In this document: one piece after another, positions 63,589-64,000 of the stretch
Layout of the letters: each line of letters starts with the position of its first letter
How positions within the stretch are numbered: position 1 is the first letter of the stretch
NCBI RefSeq assembly: GCF_012524115.1
Contig: NZ_JAAZWB010000052.1
Location: forward strand, 44,269-108,268
Reading direction: 5' to 3'
DNA length: 64,000 nt
From: Bacillus sp. RO1
GTDB lineage: Bacteria > Bacillota > Bacilli > Bacillales > Bacillaceae_I
Position numbers and translations under genes: made by a program
The notes under the pieces: model-generated
What the model was told of the DNA's origin: nothing
Databases searched by the model: none
The model's input: only the letters and a program-made list of their open reading frames with translations

Positions 63589-64000
63589 AAAGGCCTAATC
63601 GAAACTTTACTCAAAGCCCGAAATCGCGCCGTCTTCTGCCAAACGGTAACAGAGAAGCGGTCTCAAGGCCGAAACCAGCTCCGCCCCCATCCAAACGGTA
63701 ACAGAGAAGCCGTCTCAAAGCCCGAAGCAGCTCCATCCTCTGCCAAACGGTAACAGAGAAGCGGTCTCAAGGCCCGAAGCAGCTCCATCCCCAGCCAAAC
63801 GGTAACAGAGAAGCCGTCTCAAAACCCGAAGAAGCGCCAACCCCAGCCAAACGGTAACAGAGAAGCCGTCGCAAAGCCCGAACCCGCTCCGTCCCCCAAC
63901 AAACGGTAACAGAGAAGCCGTTTCAAAGCCCGAACCAGCCCCGTCCCCAACCACACGGTAACAGAGAAGCCGTCTCAAAGACCCAAACACACCCCTCCCC
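63589..64000. repeat. 52-bp tandem repeat array, running off the right edge
   Basis: AAACGGTAACAGAGAAGC(C/G)GT units start at 63641, 63693, 63745, 63797, 63849 and 63901, exactly 52 bases apart. A seventh at 63953 reads ACACGGTA. A degenerate partial unit is at 63589-63640. The whole unit is conserved, so it is not a CRISPR. The rest of the 63433-63588 gap holds a weak hairpin candidate (63452-63500) and a few GTAGAA words. Confidence 0.85.

Noticed and set aside
63589..64000. 52-bp array as a CRISPR or repeat-protein gene
   Set aside because: The full unit is conserved without unique spacers, and 52 is not a multiple of three; frames through it only mirror the repeat.
1..64000. tRNA, rRNA, transposase, integrase or prophage genes
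   Set aside because: None recognised by reading; the repeats have no transposase inside or near them.

Overview
The window reads as a Firmicutes chromosome of the family Bacillaceae, close to Bacillus and perhaps to Sutcliffiella-type relatives (the genus is an inference). The evidence is the uninterrupted Bacillus-style gene order lonB-lonA-engB ... hemAXCDBL-spoVID-ysxE ... valS ... folC ... comC ... spoIIB-maf-radC-mreBCD-minCD ... spoIVFA-spoIVFB-rng-rplU-prp-rpmA-spo0B-obg-pheB-pheA. It also has endospore genes, strong AGGAGG ribosome binding sites, frequent GTG and TTG starts, and a T-box ahead of valS. There is no rRNA, tRNA, CRISPR array, transposase or prophage.

Region by region: 1-4.0 kb holds proteolysis genes and the ribosome-assembly GTPase (lonB end, lonA, engB). 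4.0-9.0 kb is an accessory block: a stand-alone alanyl-tRNA editing protein, a polar amino-acid ABC transporter and a LiaI-like membrane protein. 9.1-15.6 kb is the haem operon hemAXCDBL. 16.0-18.4 kb holds the spore morphogenesis pair spoVID-ysxE, with a good sigma-E promoter. 18.5-21.6 kb is an accessory block with an HTH-Mrr nuclease, the oxygen sensor HemAT and a tiny membrane protein. 21.7-24.9 kb is T-box-valS. 25.2-30.8 kb is a minus-strand five-gene cassette lying exactly between valS and folC: a FolC/Mur-ligase paralogue, two ATP-grasp ligases, an N-formylglutamate-amidohydrolase-like protein and a large membrane-anchored protein. I think this is the best candidate for an undescribed pathway. 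30.9-36.4 kb holds folC, a diguanylate cyclase and a SigM-like ECF sigma/anti-sigma pair with an autoregulatory promoter. 36.4-45.4 kb is a complete type IV pilus locus built around comC (pilB, pilT, pilC, pilin, prepilin peptidase, pilM, pilN, pilO). 45.6-52.6 kb is spoIIB and the cell-shape/division block. 52.7-55.4 kb is a second, divergent minor-pilin locus whose products carry C-terminal beta-helix-like repeats. 55.5-63.4 kb is the conserved sporulation, ribosome and phenylalanine block.

Intergenic DNA is unusually rich in repeats. Nine copies of a roughly 130-bp element with 10-bp terminal inverted repeats all lie in the same orientation. Two loci carry 21-bp tandem repeats that share the same 13-bp core in opposite orientation. 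A 52-bp tandem array runs off the right edge. A pair of short repeats is centred on a GGGGTCTGACCCC-type palindrome.

The accessory blocks sit at borders between otherwise conserved operons. The two pilus loci probably work together, since pilB/pilC/comC would assemble and process the minor pilins encoded beyond minD. LonA/LonB, SpoVID, SpoIIB, SpoIVFA/FB and Spo0B give the sporulation context. PheA/PheB, the haem genes and valS are housekeeping.
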